Below are positions 7,919-17,122 of a stretch of DNA of 59,023 nt, one piece after another. This DNA comes from Bacteroidetes bacterium 46-16 (GTDB lineage: Bacteria; Bacteroidota; Bacteroidia; Chitinophagales; Chitinophagaceae). Below the pieces are notes generated by a model that saw only the letters and a list, made by a program, of their open reading frames with translations, ran no database searches and was not told the DNA's origin. The position numbers and the translations under genes were made by a program. Numbering within the stretch: the stretch's first letter is position 1; each line of letters begins with the position of its first letter. The stretch is taken from the NCBI GenBank assembly GCA_001897835.1, contig MKUN01000039.1, forward strand, positions 1-59,023, written 5' to 3'.

Positions 7919-8404
7919 TTACATTAGCCACAGCCTTTTATCCACCAACACACAGGTATAATGGGCATCCCCTATAGTTTTTAAGGATACATCACGCACT
8001 AAAAAGCCGTTCTTCTCAAAGAATGGAGTTGCAGCCGGGCTGGCATAGCTATACAGTGTTGCTATATGGCTTTTATCGGCCAGCTCGTATATAGCCTCGA
8101 GCAGGCAGCTTGCTATACCGGTATGCTGATGCCCGGGATGTACATATAGCTTGTCGATGCAGCCACAGACCTGCAAGCTGCAAAACCCATATACCTCATC
8201 GTTACTGTTAGTAGCAAGCACGTAATTACTTTCTGTTATTTTTTGTTCCCAACTTCTGTGGCCACCGTAATGCGATGCCCATTGCTGTATTTGCATTTCG
8301 GTATAGCAGTTCCTGTCGAGCGCCTGTACAGTTTCACAAAACAGCCGGTGGACAATCGCAGCGTCATTTATTCTTGCTTTCCGGGTCATTATCTGTTGTT
8401 TCAT
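7919..8404 (-). CDS. GNAT-family N-acetyltransferase (161 aa)
   Basis: A single GNAT domain, which moves an acetyl group from acetyl-CoA to an amine. The acetyl-CoA loop is seen as LYVHPGHQHTGIASCLLEA (about 90-108; Q/HxxGIAS form), followed by the usual late PFFEKNGF motif. The substrate is unknown. The ATG at 8404 directly follows a TetR-type operator at 8421-8436, and the gene lies 48 bp after tetR on the same strand. The context indicates control by that repressor. A second in-frame ATG five codons later is possible. Confidence 0.88.
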   Translation of the reverse strand: MKQQIMTRKARINDAAIVHRLFCETVQALDRNCYTEMQIQQWASHYGGHRSWEQKITESNYVLATNSNDEVYGFCSLQVCGCIDKLYVHPGHQHTGIASCLLEAIYELADKSHIATLYSYASPAATPFFEKNGFLVRDVSLKTIGDAHYTCVLVDKRLWLM

Positions 8405-8420
8405 GCCTTAGCTTGTTTAT

Positions 8421-8436
8421 AAGACCGTTCGGTCTT
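8421..8436. promoter_or_regulatory. TetR operator copy 1
   Basis: AAGACCGTTCGGTCTT is an inverted repeat with 7-bp arms around TT, 17 bp before the acetyltransferase start. The same core ACCGTTCGGTCTT recurs at 9063-9075 before tetR. The ACCGnnCGGT core is a known type of TetR-family operator. Confidence 0.75.
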
Positions 8437-8452
8437 TTTTTGGACAAAAAAA

Positions 8453-9049
8453 TTATTGAAGAAAACGGGTATTGATCTGATGCATGATATTTTCAAGCAG
8501 CCTGTTCAATATACCCGGATCATCGGTTAGTTTGCTCATCATAATGCCTCCTTCAATAAGCGAAAAGATCAGTTCTGCTTCTGCTGCTGCATTTAGCTGT
8601 GTATTAAATTCTCCGGTCTTGATTCCTTTTTCAATGATATATTTTAATGAGTCCAGCATTTCTTTAAGTGCCTCCTGGGCGCGTGCCTTTAAAAAGGGTA
8701 GGCTGTCATCGGCATCTATTGCTGTGTTGAGTATCACACAACCACCTTCTACTATAGGGTTTATGGAGAAGTTATGGTAAAGCTTCAGTATAGCGTACAG
8801 TTTGCCGCTGGCTGTTGATTGTGCTTTTATTACTGAGCGGAGCGCATCCCTTATTTTATGGTAAGAGTGGTCAAATGCCTTCAGCGCTATCTCATCCTTG
8901 TTTTTAAAGTTACCATAGATGCCGCCTTTGGCCATGCCGGTAGCCTCCAGTATATCTGTCATTGAGGTGGCCGCATAGCCTTTTTTGTTGAAGATGGGGG
9001 AGGACCTTTCGATAATGAATAATTTAGTTCGCTCTGATTTGGACAGCAT
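8453..9049 (-). CDS. TetR/AcrR-family transcriptional repressor (198 aa)
   Basis: The N-terminal helix-turn-helix is typical: FNKKGYAATSMTDILEATGM followed by AKGGIYGNFKNKDEIA (about 20-55). The C-terminal helical part (about 80-198) would bind a small inducer and form the dimer; its ligand is unknown. It resembles the YcdC/AcrR-like group with a TetR_C domain. Matching operators lie just upstream of its own start (9061-9075) and between it and the downstream acetyltransferase (8421-8436), so it likely represses both. The cell signal cannot be inferred. Confidence 0.9.
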   Translation of the reverse strand: MLSKSERTKLFIIERSSPIFNKKGYAATSMTDILEATGMAKGGIYGNFKNKDEIALKAFDHSYHKIRDALRSVIKAQSTASGKLYAILKLYHNFSINPIVEGGCVILNTAIDADDSLPFLKARAQEALKEMLDSLKYIIEKGIKTGEFNTQLNAAAEAELIFSLIEGGIMMSKLTDDPGILNRLLENIMHQINTRFLQ

Positions 9050-9060
9050 AACACAAAAAT

Positions 9061-9075
9061 AAACCGTTCGGTCTT
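9061..9075. promoter_or_regulatory. TetR operator copy 2
   Basis: AAACCGTTCGGTCTT lies 12 bp upstream of the tetR start and shares a 13-base core with the operator at 8421-8436. One outer arm is degenerate. It is likely the autoregulatory site. Confidence 0.7.
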
Positions 9076-9210
9076 ATTTGTCAAATTTATTTTATGTTCT
9101 TTGCGCTTACCATGAGTGCGCCCACCGCATCATATTATTGCCTATAGCGTATATATGAATACTACTTAAGGTTCTTAATTACTATTTGTCGCATTGTAGT
9201 GTTATTATTT

Positions 9211-9252
9211 TAGTACTTTGTTTTGCATAGTACTATAAAATGTATAGCTTTG
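9211..9252 (+). promoter_or_regulatory. Promoter and PadR operator of the PadR-PspC operon
   Basis: A Bacteroidota promoter is visible: TTTG at 9222-9225 and TAGCTTTG at 9245-9252 with a 19-bp spacer. TAGTAC occurs at 9211-9216 and again at 9228-9233, the second inside the palindrome ATAGTACTAT (9227-9236) between the two boxes. A protein bound there would block RNA polymerase, so this is a likely PadR autoregulatory site. Confidence 0.6.
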
Positions 9253-9282
9253 TACCCGGTACACGAATAAAACGAGCTTGAA

Positions 9283-9645
9283 ATGAATATTGATAACACA
9301 CAAAGCCAGATGCGCAGGGGAGTACTGGAGTTTTGTATCCTCTCTGTGATACGCCGGGGCGAAGCCTACCCCAGCGACATCGTTGAGGAGATGAGGGCAT
9401 CAAAGCTTACCGTATTGGAGGGCACATTATATCCTTTGCTTACACGCCTTAAAAATGCCGGTATGCTTACATACAGGTGGGTAGAGAGCAATTCGGGGCC
9501 GCCACGTAAATATTTTTCGCTTACAGAGAAGGGGATAGCATTTTATAAAGAACTGGAAGATACCTGGAACGAACTGGCCTTTGCAGTTAATGCCTTGAAG
9601 AATAAGAAAGATTCATTACCACCCTTAACCGATAATAATAACTGA
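9283..9645 (+). CDS. PadR-family transcriptional regulator (120 aa)
   Basis: A winged-helix regulator of the short PadR group. The recognition region reads AYPSDIVEEMRASKLTVLEG then TLYPLLTRLKNAGML, with the GPPRKYFSLTEKG wing (about 70-83). It starts an operon with a PspC-domain membrane protein 21 bp downstream and a small secreted protein. In Bacteroidota this PadR/PspC pairing is common and thought to serve envelope-stress or membrane control. It probably represses its own promoter at 9211-9252. Confidence 0.93.
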   Translation: MNIDNTQSQMRRGVLEFCILSVIRRGEAYPSDIVEEMRASKLTVLEGTLYPLLTRLKNAGMLTYRWVESNSGPPRKYFSLTEKGIAFYKELEDTWNELAFAVNALKNKKDSLPPLTDNNN

Positions 9646-9666
9646 GCTTCATTCAAATAAGATAAA

Positions 9667-11478
9667 ATGGAAAAAATAATCAACATAAATTTTCAGGGCA
9701 GGGTAATAGCTATCGAAGAGACGGCTTATAATAACCTCAGGCAGTATATCGATGACCTGGAACACCATTTTGCCAGCGAAGAAAGCAGTGAAGAGATCAT
9801 CAGCGATATTGAGAACCGTATTGCCGAGCTGCTTAGTGAAAGATTGAAGCGTGGTGCTGCTTGTATAACCATGAATGATCTGAACGCAGTTATCGATAGC
9901 ATTGGCCGACTGGAGGATATTGAGGCTGCTGAAGGGGACGAAAATAATACAGGCAAAGACAGGTTTGGTCGGCACGGCAGCGAACAGGTGTTCAAGGATC
10001 GGTTTTACAGGAATGCCGATGATAAGATAATTGCAGGTGTGTGCAGCGGTATAGCCATACGGACCGGTATTGATCCATTAGTAGTGCGTATCCTGTTCGT
10101 TTTGTTATCCAGTGCATTGTTGTGGATATATATCCTGCTTTGGCTTATAGTGCCCTCCCAAAGCATCAGTACCCATGTGACCAGGCGTCTTTATCGTGAT
10201 CCCGGCAATAAAATGATCGCCGGGGTATGTGGTGGCCTGGCTGCCTATTTTCGTATCGATAGCTGGATACCGAGACTGGTATTTGTGTTGCCATTATTGC
10301 TGGGTATCCTGTCTGGCAGTATGCATGCTCTTTGGTGGCATTGGCACTGGGGTCTTGGTCCCCGGATATTCACAGGTTCTGTAGGCAGCACGCTATTTAT
10401 TTTGTACATAGTGCTATGGATCGCCTTGCCCTATGCCAGTTCCGCAACCGACCAGATGGAAATGCGTGGCGAGCGTATCGATATTAACTCTATTAAGTCG
10501 GCTACACAAGCTAAAGCAGGTATACCAGCAAGGCATAGCAGTGGTATTGGCAGGCTGATAGGTATATTATTCAAAACGATTTTCCTCTTCATAGCAGGCA
10601 CCACAGCCCTGGGCCTTTTTGCTGTGCTTATCGGGCTGATCGCCATGAGTTTCCTCACATTCCCTTTAATGGATTTTCTCCTGGATGGCTGGAACCAGAA
10701 TTTTATGGTTTGGGCAGGTATTATTCTTTTCCTTGGCATACCAATGCTTGCGCTCATTACCTGGATCGTTCGCCGGTTGATCGGGGCCCGCTCACACAGG
10801 CATTACCTGGGTTATGTATTTGCAGGCTTATGGATGATAGGCCTGGTCAGCATTATTGTACATGCCGGTATTATCGCAAAAAATTTCAGCTCCCGCTCTG
10901 TTGTTGAAGAAACATACCCTGCGTACCAACCTTCACAAGGCATTTTGTATATAAATGCAATAAACTTTGACCACGATATGGCATGGACATCAAACAGCCG
11001 TCGCTATAGGTGGTATGATAACCGGGATGAAGAAGATACACCTCCATTCGGGCTGGTGGGTAAAGATTCGTTATGGGTACGTAATGTAAGGCTTGATGTG
11101 GTACAAAGCGCTGATTCCGCATATCATATTTATGAAAACAAAAGCAGTTACGGGCCCAATACTGATGCAGCAAGAATGCTGGCCACACACATCTCGTACA
11201 CCATTAACCAGCAGGATAGTATTTTAAACCTGCCGGAAGGTTTTACGATAAGCAGTGCAGATAAGTTTCGTGCGCAGCAGGTCATCATCATTATAGAGGT
11301 GCCCGTGGGAAAGGAAGTACAATTTAGTAAAGAAATGCACCGGCATTTCAATATCCATATTAGAAACGAGCACCACTATATGCATCGTAACTATTGGAGC
11401 CATACATATCGAATGACCATGTCGGGTCTTGAAAGGCAGGCCGATACCAGCGCAGACGATGAAGAGCACGAAAAATAG
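9667..11478 (+). CDS. PspC-domain membrane protein (603 aa)
   Basis: Order of parts: a soluble N-terminal segment (1-95, DIENRIAELLSERLKRGAA) resembling HAAS-type regulatory helices; a first PspC domain (about 110-165, FYRNADDKIIAGVCSGIA); a second PspC domain (about 172-260, LYRDPGNKMIAGVCGGLAAY); three further membrane helices (about 305-400); and a C-terminal extracytoplasmic domain of about 200 residues, strand-rich. PspC domains are inner-membrane modules linked to the phage-shock response. The two tandem copies and the N-terminal regulatory part are usual for the Bacteroidota version. Likely works with the PadR regulator encoded just upstream. Confidence 0.92.
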   Translation: MEKIININFQGRVIAIEETAYNNLRQYIDDLEHHFASEESSEEIISDIENRIAELLSERLKRGAACITMNDLNAVIDSIGRLEDIEAAEGDENNTGKDRFGRHGSEQVFKDRFYRNADDKIIAGVCSGIAIRTGIDPLVVRILFVLLSSALLWIYILLWLIVPSQSISTHVTRRLYRDPGNKMIAGVCGGLAAYFRIDSWIPRLVFVLPLLLGILSGSMHALWWHWHWGLGPRIFTGSVGSTLFILYIVLWIALPYASSATDQMEMRGERIDINSIKSATQAKAGIPARHSSGIGRLIGILFKTIFLFIAGTTALGLFAVLIGLIAMSFLTFPLMDFLLDGWNQNFMVWAGIILFLGIPMLALITWIVRRLIGARSHRHYLGYVFAGLWMIGLVSIIVHAGIIAKNFSSRSVVEETYPAYQPSQGILYINAINFDHDMAWTSNSRRYRWYDNRDEEDTPPFGLVGKDSLWVRNVRLDVVQSADSAYHIYENKSSYGPNTDAARMLATHISYTINQQDSILNLPEGFTISSADKFRAQQVIIIIEVPVGKEVQFSKEMHRHFNIHIRNEHHYMHRNYWSHTYRMTMSGLERQADTSADDEEHEK

Positions 11479-11944
11479 CATAGCTGAATTACTGGCAGTA
11501 GTTGCTGTCTTTTTTCTATCCCCTGTAGCCGGTAAAGAAACAAAAACCGATATTGTTTCGCCGGTATTATACAAAGAAATTGCCAGGCAGGATAGTATGA
11601 TGTTTGCAGCATTTAATGCACAGGACCTTCCGGGATTCAAGGCGTTTTTTGCCCGCGACCTTGAATGGTTCCAGGATAATGCCGGGTTTATGAGATATGA
11701 TAGCGTCTTCATCAATTTTGAAAACAACTTTAATAAGGGCCTGGAACTAACCAGGAGGCTTGTAAAAGGCAGCATGGAGGTGTACCCGGTCAAAGACTAT
11801 GGCGCTATCGAGAGCGGTGTGCACATGTTTGTGCACATAGAGAACGGAAAGCAAATAACGGGTACCTTTAAATTCCTGGCGGTTTGGAAACAAGAAGCTG
11901 ATGATAAATGGGTGATCACAAGAATGGTCAGTTATGACCATTAG
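11459..11944 (+). CDS. Secreted DUF4440/NTF2-like protein (161 aa)
   Basis: The start is placed at the ATG at 11459, which overlaps the end of the PspC gene by 20 bp and yields a signal peptide (MKSTKNSIAELLAVVAVFFL). The mature part has the SnoaL/DUF4440 layout: AFNAQDLPGFKAFFARDLEWF, then RYDSVFINFENNF, and a C-terminal FKFLAVWKQEADDKWVITRM. Such NTF2-like folds bind small ligands or act as isomerases; no catalytic set is evident here. Overlap with the preceding gene indicates translational coupling in the PadR-PspC operon. Confidence 0.85.
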   Translation: MKSTKNSIAELLAVVAVFFLSPVAGKETKTDIVSPVLYKEIARQDSMMFAAFNAQDLPGFKAFFARDLEWFQDNAGFMRYDSVFINFENNFNKGLELTRRLVKGSMEVYPVKDYGAIESGVHMFVHIENGKQITGTFKFLAVWKQEADDKWVITRMVSYDH

Positions 11945-12095
11945 TTAATGACCATCAGGCGGTTTTATTGTAGTTATCATATAAGCGCCTCATGTATTAT
12001 TGTGAATAGGTTCTTATATGAATTGACAGTATGTGAGGGGTTCGTCGTTTTTGATGTCGCGGTATCATGTGTAAGCAGTATTTTTACTTAGCAAT

Positions 12096-14330
12096 ATGAA
12101 TCACCTGCCTGATCTTATACATGACCTTGCGCTGATACTGATTTTAGCAGGTATCACCACCTTGCTATTTAAGTGGTTACGGCAACCTGTGGTATTGGGT
12201 TATATACTTGCCGGTTTGCTGGTAAGCCCGCACTTCCCTTTGTTTCCCACTATTACTGATATTGAGAATATCCGTACATGGGCCGATATCGGCGTAATCT
12301 TCCTGCTCTTTAACCTGGGCCTCGAATTCAGCTTTAAAAAACTGATGCGGGTTGGTGGTTCTGCCGGTGTTACGGCCATTATAGAAATAACAGCGATGCT
12401 GGGCATTGGCTTTTTATTGGGTATGGCGCTGGGCTGGACCTATATGGACAGTATCTTCCTCGGCGGTATCCTTTCCATTGCATCGACAACTATCATCCTG
12501 CGCTCCTTCGAGGAACTGGGTGTGAAGGGTAAGCGCTTTGCCGAACTGGTATTCGGTATCCTAATCATTGAGGACCTCATAGCTGTAGTATTGCTGGTAG
12601 TGCTTTCTACCATTGCAGTAAGCCGCCAACTGGCCGGTACCGAGATGATCGCTTCTATACTGAAACTGTTCTTTTTCCTGGCCTTGTGGTTCATCTCGGG
12701 CATATTCTTTATCCCCTCATTCCTGAGCCGTGTGCAGAAGCATTTGAACAATGAAACCATGCTGATCGTATCGCTGGGGCTATGCCTGCTGATGGTAGTG
12801 CTCTCATCCTATGCAGGTTTTTCGCCGGCGCTGGGCGCATTCATCATGGGCTCTATATTGGCAGAGACCGCGCAGGCTGCACGTATAGAGAAGAATATCC
12901 GGCCTGTAAAAGACTTGTTCGGGGCGGTCTTCTTCGTGTCGGTAGGGATGCTGATAGATCCCAAGCTATTGCTGCAATATGCATTGCCGGTAATGCTGAT
13001 CACTGTAGTGTTCGTGATCAGCAAAACCCTGCATGTAACTGTGGGCGCATTGATAAGCGGCCAACCTTTAAAGACCTCCTTGTATGCAGGCACAAGTATG
13101 GCGCAGATAGGTGAGTTCTCTTTTATCATAGCCACGTTGGGGCTTACATTGGGCGTCACCAGTAATTTCCTTTATCCCATAGCGGTTGCCGTGTCGGCCA
13201 TCACTACGTTCTCCACACCCTATATGATACGTTTTGCCGTGCCTTTGTATAACCGGATAAATAATGCTTTGCCGACGGGCTGGCGTAAATCCCTTGAACG
13301 CTACAGTGCCGGTACAAGAAATATTACGTCATCAAGCGGCTGGCGCAGTATGTTGCGTGCCTATTTCCTGCACCTGTTTTTCTTCTCGCTTATCATCTTT
13401 GGTATCATTATCCTCTTCATAGAGTACCTGGCGCCTTATATCAGGGGTAGTATCGCCAATGCGAATGTGGCCAATGTTGTACTGGCCCTGTCCTGTTTCA
13501 TTGCCATGTTCCCCTTCCTTTGGGCGCTGGTGATGCGTAAAATTAGGCCCCGGGAAATGGCCATATTATGGGGCAACCGCTGGTACCGTGCACCGCTGGT
13601 ATTGCTGCGTATGGTGCGGGTGGGGCTGGGCATTATATACGTAAGCCTGTTCCTGATTACCATTTTCCCGCTAAAGGTAGCTTCCGTCCTGGTGGTGGCT
13701 ATTGTGCTGGTCTCATTGCTGTTCCTGCAGCGGATACACCGCTTTTATGTACGGCTCGAGGACCGCTTTTTCTCCAACTTCAATGATCGTGAACTGCAGG
13801 ATGCCCGGGAGAACCGCAATGAACTGGCCCCCTGGGATGCACATATAGTACAGTATATGCTGCCACCGGGCAGCCCCGTAACCAATATGACCCTGGAGGA
13901 GACCGACATGCGTGAAAAATTCGGGGTAAATGTAGCCATGATAAAGCGGGGTGAATACCATACCATTACCACGCCGGGGCGTAACGAAAAGTTATATCCC
14001 GGTGACCGTTTATTCATTATAGGTACCGATGAGCAAATAGACCTCTTCAAAAAATTCGTTTCGCCGGAAGGCGGTAATGTGTATACGGAAGATGATGAGG
14101 CGAAAATGGCATTGAAAAAAGTAGTACTGAAAGCAGGCTCACCTTTGGCTGGTAAAAGCATCAGGGAGAGCGGCATACGTGAGCAGACCAATGGCCTGGT
14201 GGTGGGTATTGAGCGTAAGGGTAAGCGCCTGCTCAACCCGGAATCGTCGACCGTGTTTGCCGAAGGGGATAAGGTATGGATAGTAGGTGATGCCATGCTG
14301 ATCTATAGATTGACCGACTCTGAAAAGTAA
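12096..14330 (+). CDS. CPA2-family monovalent cation:proton antiporter with two RCK_C domains (744 aa)
   Basis: The first 390 residues form a Na+/H+ exchanger domain of the KefB/KefC type with about 12 membrane helices (GYILAGLLVSPHFP, IFLLFNLGLEFSFKKL, SYAGFSPALGAFIMGSILA, GTSMAQIGEFSFIIA). A further membrane segment set follows (about 425-545). The C-terminal part has two RCK_C (TrkA-C) domains, about 575-660 and 668-742, each with the GD-R/K-I/V-x-I-V/I-G strand. The NAD-binding TrkA-N domain found in KefB/C is absent, so control is more likely by another ligand such as a nucleotide. Expected role: potassium or sodium efflux against protons for pH and osmotic balance. Stands alone. Confidence 0.93.
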   Translation: MNHLPDLIHDLALILILAGITTLLFKWLRQPVVLGYILAGLLVSPHFPLFPTITDIENIRTWADIGVIFLLFNLGLEFSFKKLMRVGGSAGVTAIIEITAMLGIGFLLGMALGWTYMDSIFLGGILSIASTTIILRSFEELGVKGKRFAELVFGILIIEDLIAVVLLVVLSTIAVSRQLAGTEMIASILKLFFFLALWFISGIFFIPSFLSRVQKHLNNETMLIVSLGLCLLMVVLSSYAGFSPALGAFIMGSILAETAQAARIEKNIRPVKDLFGAVFFVSVGMLIDPKLLLQYALPVMLITVVFVISKTLHVTVGALISGQPLKTSLYAGTSMAQIGEFSFIIATLGLTLGVTSNFLYPIAVAVSAITTFSTPYMIRFAVPLYNRINNALPTGWRKSLERYSAGTRNITSSSGWRSMLRAYFLHLFFFSLIIFGIIILFIEYLAPYIRGSIANANVANVVLALSCFIAMFPFLWALVMRKIRPREMAILWGNRWYRAPLVLLRMVRVGLGIIYVSLFLITIFPLKVASVLVVAIVLVSLLFLQRIHRFYVRLEDRFFSNFNDRELQDARENRNELAPWDAHIVQYMLPPGSPVTNMTLEETDMREKFGVNVAMIKRGEYHTITTPGRNEKLYPGDRLFIIGTDEQIDLFKKFVSPEGGNVYTEDDEAKMALKKVVLKAGSPLAGKSIRESGIREQTNGLVVGIERKGKRLLNPESSTVFAEGDKVWIVGDAMLIYRLTDSEK

Positions 14331-14336
14331 AAAGCT

Positions 14337-14364
14337 GCTAAGCCCGGTGTTCTCCGGGCTTAGC
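14337..14364. terminator. Convergent terminator, antiporter / fhs
   Basis: GCTAAGCCCGG and CCGGGCTTAGC form a perfect 11-bp stem with a 6-nt loop between two convergent genes. On the minus strand the stem is followed by AGCTTTTTACTTTTC, a usable T tract, so it chiefly ends the fhs transcript. Confidence 0.8.
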
Positions 14365-14401
14365 AAGCAGGATATAAATTCTATGCTTCTTTGAACATTC
14401 C

Positions 14402-16069
14402 TTAGCTCAGGCCTTCTATTTCCCCGTTCACCAGCTTTATCCTGTTGGCCTGCGGGTCGGCAGGGAGACCGGGCATGCGCATGATATCGCCTGCTATGGC
14501 CACAATAAAGCCCGCACCTGCATTGATCACGAGATCGCGGATGTGTAGGGTAAAGCCTTCGGGAGCATTAATGAGTTTGGGATCGTCGCTGAAAGAGTAT
14601 TGCGTTTTGGCAATGCAAACCGGCAGGTTGCCCCAGCCCAATTTTTCGTATTGCTTCAATTTGCTTTCGGCCGCTGTATTGAACACCACTTTACCGGCGC
14701 GGTATATCTTAGTGGCTATCTTCTCTACCTTGGTCTGTATGCTGTCGCCGAGGTTGTAAGTGAAGTTGATATCTGTAGACGGGGCTTTCTCTATGGCATC
14801 CACTACTTTTTGTGCCAGCGATGCGGCACCTTCGCCACCTTTGGCGAAGCCGCCATTGATAGCAAATACAACGCCCTCTTTTTCGCACCATTCCTGCAGG
14901 TAGTTCACTTCGTGGTCGCTATCATAACCGAAGCGATTGAAGGATACGATAACGCTCTGACCAAAGCCTTTCATGTTCTGTATATGCCTTTGCAGGTTGG
15001 GCAGGCCATCTTTCAGCGCTTCGAGATTGGGTTGTGTTATCTCCTTCTCAGACACGCCGCCATGCAACTTGAGCGCACCGGAGGTGACTACTATTACGGT
15101 AGCCTTGGGTTTCAGGCCGGTGAGCCTGCATTTGATATCCATGAATTTTTCAGCACCAAGATCGCTGCCGAAGCCAGCCTCGGTAACTACATAATCGCAG
15201 CAACTGAGGGCCATTTTGGTAGCCAGTACCGAGTTGCAACCGTGGGCTATGTTGGCAAAGGGGCCCCCGTGCACGAATGCCGTGGTCTGCTCGGTGGTCT
15301 GCACGAGGTTGGGCATGATGGCATCTTTGAGCAGTATGGTTATGGCTTCTTCTACGCCAAGGTCTTTTACGGTAAAAGGTTTTTTATCCACGGTGTAACC
15401 GAGCACGATGCGTTCTATACGCTGGCGCAGATCGTGCAGGCCTTCTGAAAGACAGAAGAGAGCCATGATCTCGGATGCGGGCGTGATGTCGAAGCCTGTT
15501 TCGGTAGGTATGCCATTGCCTGTGCCGCCGAGGCCGGTGATGACATTCCTGAGCGAGCGGTCGTTGACATCGAGCACCCGCTTCCACACTATGCGGGCCA
15601 GTGCCTTATCGGTATTGCGGTTCTGGTACTGGTAGTTATCGAGCAGGGCCGATATCATATTATTGGCACAGGTGATGGCATGGAAGTCGCCTGTGAAATG
15701 GAGGTTGATCTCTTCCATAGGCAATACTTGTGAATAACCGCCACCGGCGGCACCGCCCTTCATGCCGAAGCAGGGGCCGAGGCTGGGCTCGCGCAGGGCA
15801 ACCGCAGCCTTTTTGCCGATATGATTGAGGCCCAGTGATAATGCAACACTGGTAACGGTCTTGCCCACACCTGCCTTGGTAGGGGTAACGGCCGTAACCA
15901 GTATGAGATTGCTTTTCTTTATCTTATCCTCATCAAGATATGTGAGGGGCACTTTTGCTTTGTATTTGCCATAGGGCACGATATCGTCGGGGCTGATGCC
16001 GATATTCTGAGCTATCTCGGCAATAGGTTTGAGTTTTGCGGCGCGTGAAATTTCGATGTCTGAAAGCAT
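14402..16069 (-). CDS. fhs: Formate-tetrahydrofolate ligase
   Basis: Joins formate to tetrahydrofolate with ATP to give 10-formyl-THF for one-carbon metabolism. Length 555 aa is normal for the family. Key stretches are [20 protein letters not shown] (ATP-binding loop, about 62-81), [20 protein letters not shown] (about 93-112), [16 protein letters not shown] and [17 protein letters not shown]. The C-terminal [15 protein letters not shown] is the usual end motif. It stands alone, with its own terminator shared with the convergent antiporter gene. Confidence 0.97.
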   Translation of the reverse strand: MLSDIEISRAAKLKPIAEIAQNIGISPDDIVPYGKYKAKVPLTYLDEDKIKKSNLILVTAVTPTKAGVGKTVTSVALSLGLNHIGKKAAVALREPSLGPCFGMKGGAAGGGYSQVLPMEEINLHFTGDFHAITCANNMISALLDNYQYQNRNTDKALARIVWKRVLDVNDRSLRNVITGLGGTGNGIPTETGFDITPASEIMALFCLSEGLHDLRQRIERIVLGYTVDKKPFTVKDLGVEEAITILLKDAIMPNLVQTTEQTTAFVHGGPFANIAHGCNSVLATKMALSCCDYVVTEAGFGSDLGAEKFMDIKCRLTGLKPKATVIVVTSGALKLHGGVSEKEITQPNLEALKDGLPNLQRHIQNMKGFGQSVIVSFNRFGYDSDHEVNYLQEWCEKEGVVFAINGGFAKGGEGAASLAQKVVDAIEKAPSTDINFTYNLGDSIQTKVEKIATKIYRAGKVVFNTAAESKLKQYEKLGWGNLPVCIAKTQYSFSDDPKLINAPEGFTLHIRDLVINAGAGFIVAIAGDIMRMPGLPADPQANRIKLVNGEIEGLS

Positions 16070-16626
16070 AATTCTATTTTCTTGAAATAATGTTGATCCT
16101 GTAATAAAGTCTGAATATAGAAAATTATTTGAAGTTGGAAGAATATGGGGGTGTTGGCTGGTTGATCGGGTTGACTAAGTTGATGGGGTTGAAGGGATGG
16201 ACTTCCGGTTGCAGCCGATTTTTAAAACCGGAAGTGTTTTGTGCGAACGTTTTTGCGCTAATTCATTTATTTTCATTCTTTTGCAGTGCTTTATTTGATG
16301 TGGATAGTGCTTCTTGTTTGCTTCTCCTTTGCTGCAATTTGCTTCTTGTTTCCTGCTGTACAGTATGTTTGGGCCGACCTGGTGATCATGTATATGTTGT
16401 CAAAGAACTTTATATGCCGGGATCGCTCTGGCAGAGAAAATCCGTGGCCTGGTGCAAGTTACGAATAGCGGCCAGGGCATTCCAAATTTTGGGGATAAGT
16501 AGTGAAGTGTAATAATGTCGTGAGGTAATTAATAATCCAGCAATGCCATTACGATAGTTTACGTTGCCGGTGTTCCTGTACAGATAAGATGTACTTATTT
16601 AAGTATCTTTAAAGAAAGGGTTCTGT
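16070..16626. other. Intergenic region without recognised genes
   Basis: About 557 bases between the divergent fhs and a small lipoprotein gene. A 127-codon plus-strand frame (16129-16512) crosses it but has a Cys/Leu-rich, non-protein-like composition and no start signals. No RNA gene or clear hairpin is recognised. Confidence 0.5.
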
Positions 16627-17076
16627 ATGCATAATGTGTTTCGGTTATCAGTCGTATTGCTGAGTTTGTGTTCCTGCGGCAGTATGCGGGGACAAAATAC
16701 AGCCAGGCAGGTTGCCGTGCCCGTGGAGGAGGCAGCGACGCCTATGTCGTGCCTTATAGAGGGACAGGTGGTAAAGATATTGCCTGCGCAGGATGCGGAC
16801 AGCAAGAGCGTATGCGCCAGGTATCCCTGCCGGGCGCTGGTGAAACTGATCAATGTATCGGGCTGCGGGGCAGGGGTGAGCATGACACCCGGCCCCGGCG
16901 ACACGATGGAAATGCGCTTTGCCTACACGCTAAAAAACACGAAGCGCATCTTCCCGGAAATGAAAACGCAGTATCCCGGCCTTAAGAAAGGGCAGCATTT
17001 CAGGGCGAGGGCAGCGCAGCGGTTGCGACCGGGCACACAAGGTGAGTTGGTGATATATGGCTATAGCGTGCCCTGA
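16627..17076 (+). CDS. Small predicted lipoprotein (149 aa)
   Basis: The N-terminus MHNVFRLSVVLLSLCSCG is a lipoprotein signal with a Cys after LSL at about residue 15 or 17. The mature part is strand-rich with several cysteines (SCLIEG, CARYPC, SGCGAG) that could form disulfides. No domain is recognised. The minus-strand frame over part of the same bases lacks coding character. Next gene begins 46 bp downstream on the same strand. Confidence 0.7.
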   Translation: MHNVFRLSVVLLSLCSCGSMRGQNTARQVAVPVEEAATPMSCLIEGQVVKILPAQDADSKSVCARYPCRALVKLINVSGCGAGVSMTPGPGDTMEMRFAYTLKNTKRIFPEMKTQYPGLKKGQHFRARAAQRLRPGTQGELVIYGYSVP

Positions 17077-17122
17077 GTTTGTTGTATTAATTCGTATCTT
17101 TCAAAGCAATAAATATTAATCT

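Noticed and set aside
11224-11793. 189-codon minus-strand ORF across the PspC/DUF4440 junction
   Set aside because: Antisense to two well-supported genes and no family signature.
14600-15448. 282-codon plus-strand ORF inside fhs
   Set aside because: Lies fully antisense to the clearly conserved fhs coding frame; a shadow ORF.
16129-16512. 127-codon plus-strand ORF between fhs and the lipoprotein gene
   Set aside because: Cys/Leu-rich composition unlike the other proteins, no start signal and no recognised motif; probably chance.
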